Positions 21,360 to 23,756 of a DNA stretch of 23,756 bases are shown one piece after another. The stretch is from a virus: positions 1 through 23,756 of IMG/VR virus record IMGVR_UViG_3300009149_000284; one strand, given 5' to 3'. The notes beneath the pieces were generated by a model. It had not been told where the DNA came from. It saw only the letters and a program-made list of their open reading frames with translations, and ran no database searches. A program made the position numbers and the translations under genes. Each line of letters begins with the position of its first letter. Position 1 is the first letter of the stretch.

Positions 21360-23132
21360 TTATAATAAAATTATGCCTCTATCTGCTGAATAAGGACAAG
21401 TACTTTTAGGTTCATTCAGCAAGGCCCGGAATAAGGCATTTATTATTGCAGCCACTAAATCTATCCTTTGCGTATCATCTTTATGTTTTTTTGATAATTT
21501 TATTAATTGCCCTTCGCCCATTAACTCAATTGCATTACTGAGACACCACGTCAATAATGGGCTTCCATCATGGACGAGCTTTCCTTGCAGGGCAAATTCC
21601 CTTAATTTTTTTGTCGGTTCAGATAAAGATGTAAATCCTTGTCGTACTTCAACAACTGTATATCCCTCCCCGTCCGGTCCCATTTCATTCATAAATTGAC
21701 GAGCTCCGTAAGGATCACAGCATAATTCTTTTATTTTCCAACCCTGATCAAATTCTTTATCATGCAAATAACTTTTGATTTCTCTATCATCCGTTACTGC
21801 GCCCGGCGTAATTGTGCACCATCCTTCGTTAGCCCAGTATTGATATGGTACTTTGTCCGTATGTTCATGTTTTATGACAGTATCTTCCGGTATGAATCCA
21901 TGAGCGCATACTGCATATCGTCCATCATCAAGCCTGAATACAAAACCCGATGCAGTTAAATCTATACATTTACTTAAATCTTCGCCGTTATAACATTCAC
22001 GACCCTTGACAAGCTTCAAGAATTCTTCTCGTGGTATTGCAAGGGATTTCCACTTTTCCATACATCCAGAGAAGTATTTATTTTCTGCACTTGCTTGGAA
22101 TCGATTAACACGCTTTATCATCCATTGCCGAATCTTTGAGGAATCTCCGCTACCGAAAGCAAGCTCATATTCATCATTTACCGTATTAAACAATTCCTCC
22201 GAATATTCGTTCTTATTTTGAAACATCGGATTTGCTTTAATCCAACAGGTCTTATCATGCGGATCATCTTCGTCATCAATTTCACGTATCATTACAAAAT
22301 AAGATTCGTTTGGGATTTCTCCTGAAAGAATCTTTTTACAGATATTGTCTTCTTTGAAGCATGGACTGTTTTCAGCATCTTCTCCGGCGGTTGTGATTAT
22401 GAATTCCAAACATTGTGAGCGTTTGCCCTTACCTGAAGCGGTTACATCTTTAATCAGACTTGTTGGATGTGCATGATACTCGTCAATTATAATCACACAA
22501 GGACTACCGCCATCTTTGTTTTTGCTGTCCTTTGAAAGCTTTCTTATCTTTCCTCCTCGAGTTTTATGTGTTATGGCTACTTTCTGAATTTTCAATCTTT
22601 TTTCTATATCAGGTGAGGCCAAGGCCATTTCCCGGGCATCGCCCCAAACTATATTTGCTTGTTCTTTGTCTACAGCGCCAACAATAATTTCAGGACTTGC
22701 TTCATATTTTGCCAAATCAGGTCTATTAGGTGGATATAAAGCATCTGCACACATTCCGTAATTAGCAATACCGCTCATCATAGTTGACTTGGTATTTCCT
22801 CGTCCAACTCTTATGTAAGCGGTTTTGTACTTTCTTTTTCCTGTTTCTTTATGTACCCACGAAAACACATTTGATAAATCGAAAATTTGCCAAGGTTCAA
22901 GTTCGATTGGTTTACCAGCAATATCTCCCGTACCTCTCACATGCCGACATAATTTAAACCAGTTAATTATTCTGTCTGCCCTACTTTCGTCAAAAACAAA
23001 TGGAAAGTTTTCAGTACCCTGTCTTTCCAAATCATTAAGATGCCGTTTGCATGCTAATTTTTCCCATTTGCAGGATATAATATCACCGTAAACTATGTCG
23101 GTTGCGTATTGAGTTGTAATATACATAGTCAA
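21360..23132 (-). CDS. Terminase large subunit
   Basis: A 590-residue ATPase-nuclease that pumps DNA through the portal. Walker A region: YIRVGRGNTKSTMM (106-119, with Lys115). Walker B: VIIIDEYHAH (213-222, Asp217-Glu218). Motif III-like: LEFIITTAGED (242-252). The nuclease part has GEDLSKCIDLTASGFVFRLD as first acidic strand, ELCCDPYGARQFMNEMGPD in the middle, and TQRIDLVAAIINALFRALLN near the end. The layout is that of Terminase_1 / YmfN-like subunits in HK97-like phages. The start at 23132 overlaps the small-subunit stop (ATGACTATG). Confidence 0.95.
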   Translation of the reverse strand: MTMYITTQYATDIVYGDIISCKWEKLACKRHLNDLERQGTENFPFVFDESRADRIINWFKLCRHVRGTGDIAGKPIELEPWQIFDLSNVFSWVHKETGKRKYKTAYIRVGRGNTKSTMMSGIANYGMCADALYPPNRPDLAKYEASPEIIVGAVDKEQANIVWGDAREMALASPDIEKRLKIQKVAITHKTRGGKIRKLSKDSKNKDGGSPCVIIIDEYHAHPTSLIKDVTASGKGKRSQCLEFIITTAGEDAENSPCFKEDNICKKILSGEIPNESYFVMIREIDDEDDPHDKTCWIKANPMFQNKNEYSEELFNTVNDEYELAFGSGDSSKIRQWMIKRVNRFQASAENKYFSGCMEKWKSLAIPREEFLKLVKGRECYNGEDLSKCIDLTASGFVFRLDDGRYAVCAHGFIPEDTVIKHEHTDKVPYQYWANEGWCTITPGAVTDDREIKSYLHDKEFDQGWKIKELCCDPYGARQFMNEMGPDGEGYTVVEVRQGFTSLSEPTKKLREFALQGKLVHDGSPLLTWCLSNAIELMGEGQLIKLSKKHKDDTQRIDLVAAIINALFRALLNEPKSTCPYSADRGIILL

Positions 23133-23710
23133 TCACCAAACATTCCAGCATTTGAATCTTTAGGCTGTTTTTTTTCTACTTTTGGAATGTTTTTCACTTT
23201 TGCTAAAGGATTAAGAAACAATCTATCTTCCATCTTAATAAGCATATCTTGTTTCTTATTTATAGCTGATTCAATTGTTAATATTGCGTCGATGGAAAAC
23301 AAGTGTTCAAGTTGCTTTCTTACTTTATAACTAAATAAAACTTTGGTTTTATCATTCTCTTCATCATAATAATTTCCATCAATTGCTTCATTGAGTTCTT
23401 TACAATCATAATGGATTTCTGAAACTCTCTGATAAGCATTAAGTAATACTTGGTATTCGCTAAAAGTTTTACAATAGCGTCCTAGCATTCCCGTATCGCC
23501 CGATGAAACAAAATCAACATTCTTATATATTGCAATTATTTCTTTCCATTTTGTAAAAGCTAAAGAATCGCTTTTAATATAAGTTGGGCAAACTAATTTA
23601 TTATTACCGGTTTTAATTTCAGATTCTTTACGTTGTTTAATTTCAGCTTTTGTTAGGTGTTTTTTGTTTTTAGCTTTTAATATATCAATCGGTAGCGCAT
23701 TTCTACCCAT
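23129..23710 (-). CDS. Terminase small subunit (P27 family)
   Basis: A 193-residue protein with a GGAG site before ATG 23710. After a basic start (MGRNALPIDILKAKNKKHLT), the P27-type core follows: CPTYIKSDSLAFTKWKEIIA, IYKNVDFVSSGDTGMLGRYC, KTFSEYQVLLNAYQRVSEIH. The C-terminal part includes a Lys-rich region near the end. The family recognises the packaging start site on phage DNA and recruits the large subunit. The remaining 46 bases of the window upstream contain its ribosome site but no recognisable gene or promoter. Confidence 0.85.
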   Translation of the reverse strand: MGRNALPIDILKAKNKKHLTKAEIKQRKESEIKTGNNKLVCPTYIKSDSLAFTKWKEIIAIYKNVDFVSSGDTGMLGRYCKTFSEYQVLLNAYQRVSEIHYDCKELNEAIDGNYYDEENDKTKVLFSYKVRKQLEHLFSIDAILTIESAINKKQDMLIKMEDRLFLNPLAKVKNIPKVEKKQPKDSNAGMFGD

Positions 23711-23756
23711 GTTATCAACTCCTATATCTTATAAAGGGATGTTTTTATACGGAAGA

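Noticed and set aside
1-23756. CRISPR array, tRNA, rRNA, integrase or insertion sequence
   Set aside because: No regularly spaced identical repeats, no cloverleaf or rRNA-like sequence, and no recombinase or transposase motifs were seen on either strand.

Overview
The window is the late (packaging, head, tail, start of lysis) region of a tailed phage or prophage with a long non-contractile (siphovirus-type) tail. Every supported gene lies on the minus strand, so transcription runs from high to low coordinates. Low G+C, near-perfect GGAGG ribosome-binding sites, several TTG starts and a DUF1906-type lysin point to a Firmicute host, probably a clostridium; this is inferred from style, because no host chromosomal gene, integrase or attachment site is visible.

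From right to left: P27-type small terminase (23710-23129), large terminase (23132-21360), HK97-type portal (21343-20078), ClpP-like prohead protease (20081-19305) and HK97-fold capsid (19302-18103). Next come a beta-rich decoration-like protein (18049-17615), a 530-residue repetitive protein (17569-15977) and three small proteins (15928-15223). The neck and tail-completion genes follow: a gp6-like connector with an inserted beta domain, a head-closure protein, an HK97 gp10-like protein and a tail terminator (15213-13229). Then the major tail protein with a C-terminal Ig-like domain (13177-12284), a 53-residue protein, the gpG/gpGT chaperones with a predicted -1 frameshift (12078-11582), a small unknown, the tape measure (11174-8187) and the distal tail protein Dit (8190-7702).

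Below about 7700 the usual Dit-Tal order is broken. Two small proteins, a separate protein carrying what looks like the Dit C-terminal domain, and a pectate-lyase-fold tail spike come next. They are followed by an accessory stretch: a SAM methyltransferase, a small DUF5678-like protein and a retroviral-type aspartyl protease with a SEC-C zinc tail. Only after these does the Tal-like tail protein appear (2254-431), followed by a terminator and the start of the lysis cassette (a membrane coiled-coil protein and a DUF1906 lysin cut by the window edge).

Most notable: (1) the small protein and aspartyl protease form a self-contained unit with a good promoter and a terminator, and the protease active site reads DTR instead of DTG; (2) the tail spike has a consensus -35/-10 promoter and an in-frame hydrophobic leader ahead of a second well-placed start, and Tal has a similar leader; (3) a beta-sandwich domain seems to occur both as a free decoration-like protein and inserted in the connector; (4) Dit appears split into two genes; (5) hairpins sit just after many structural genes. 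All calls are from reading the sequence; no database search was possible.
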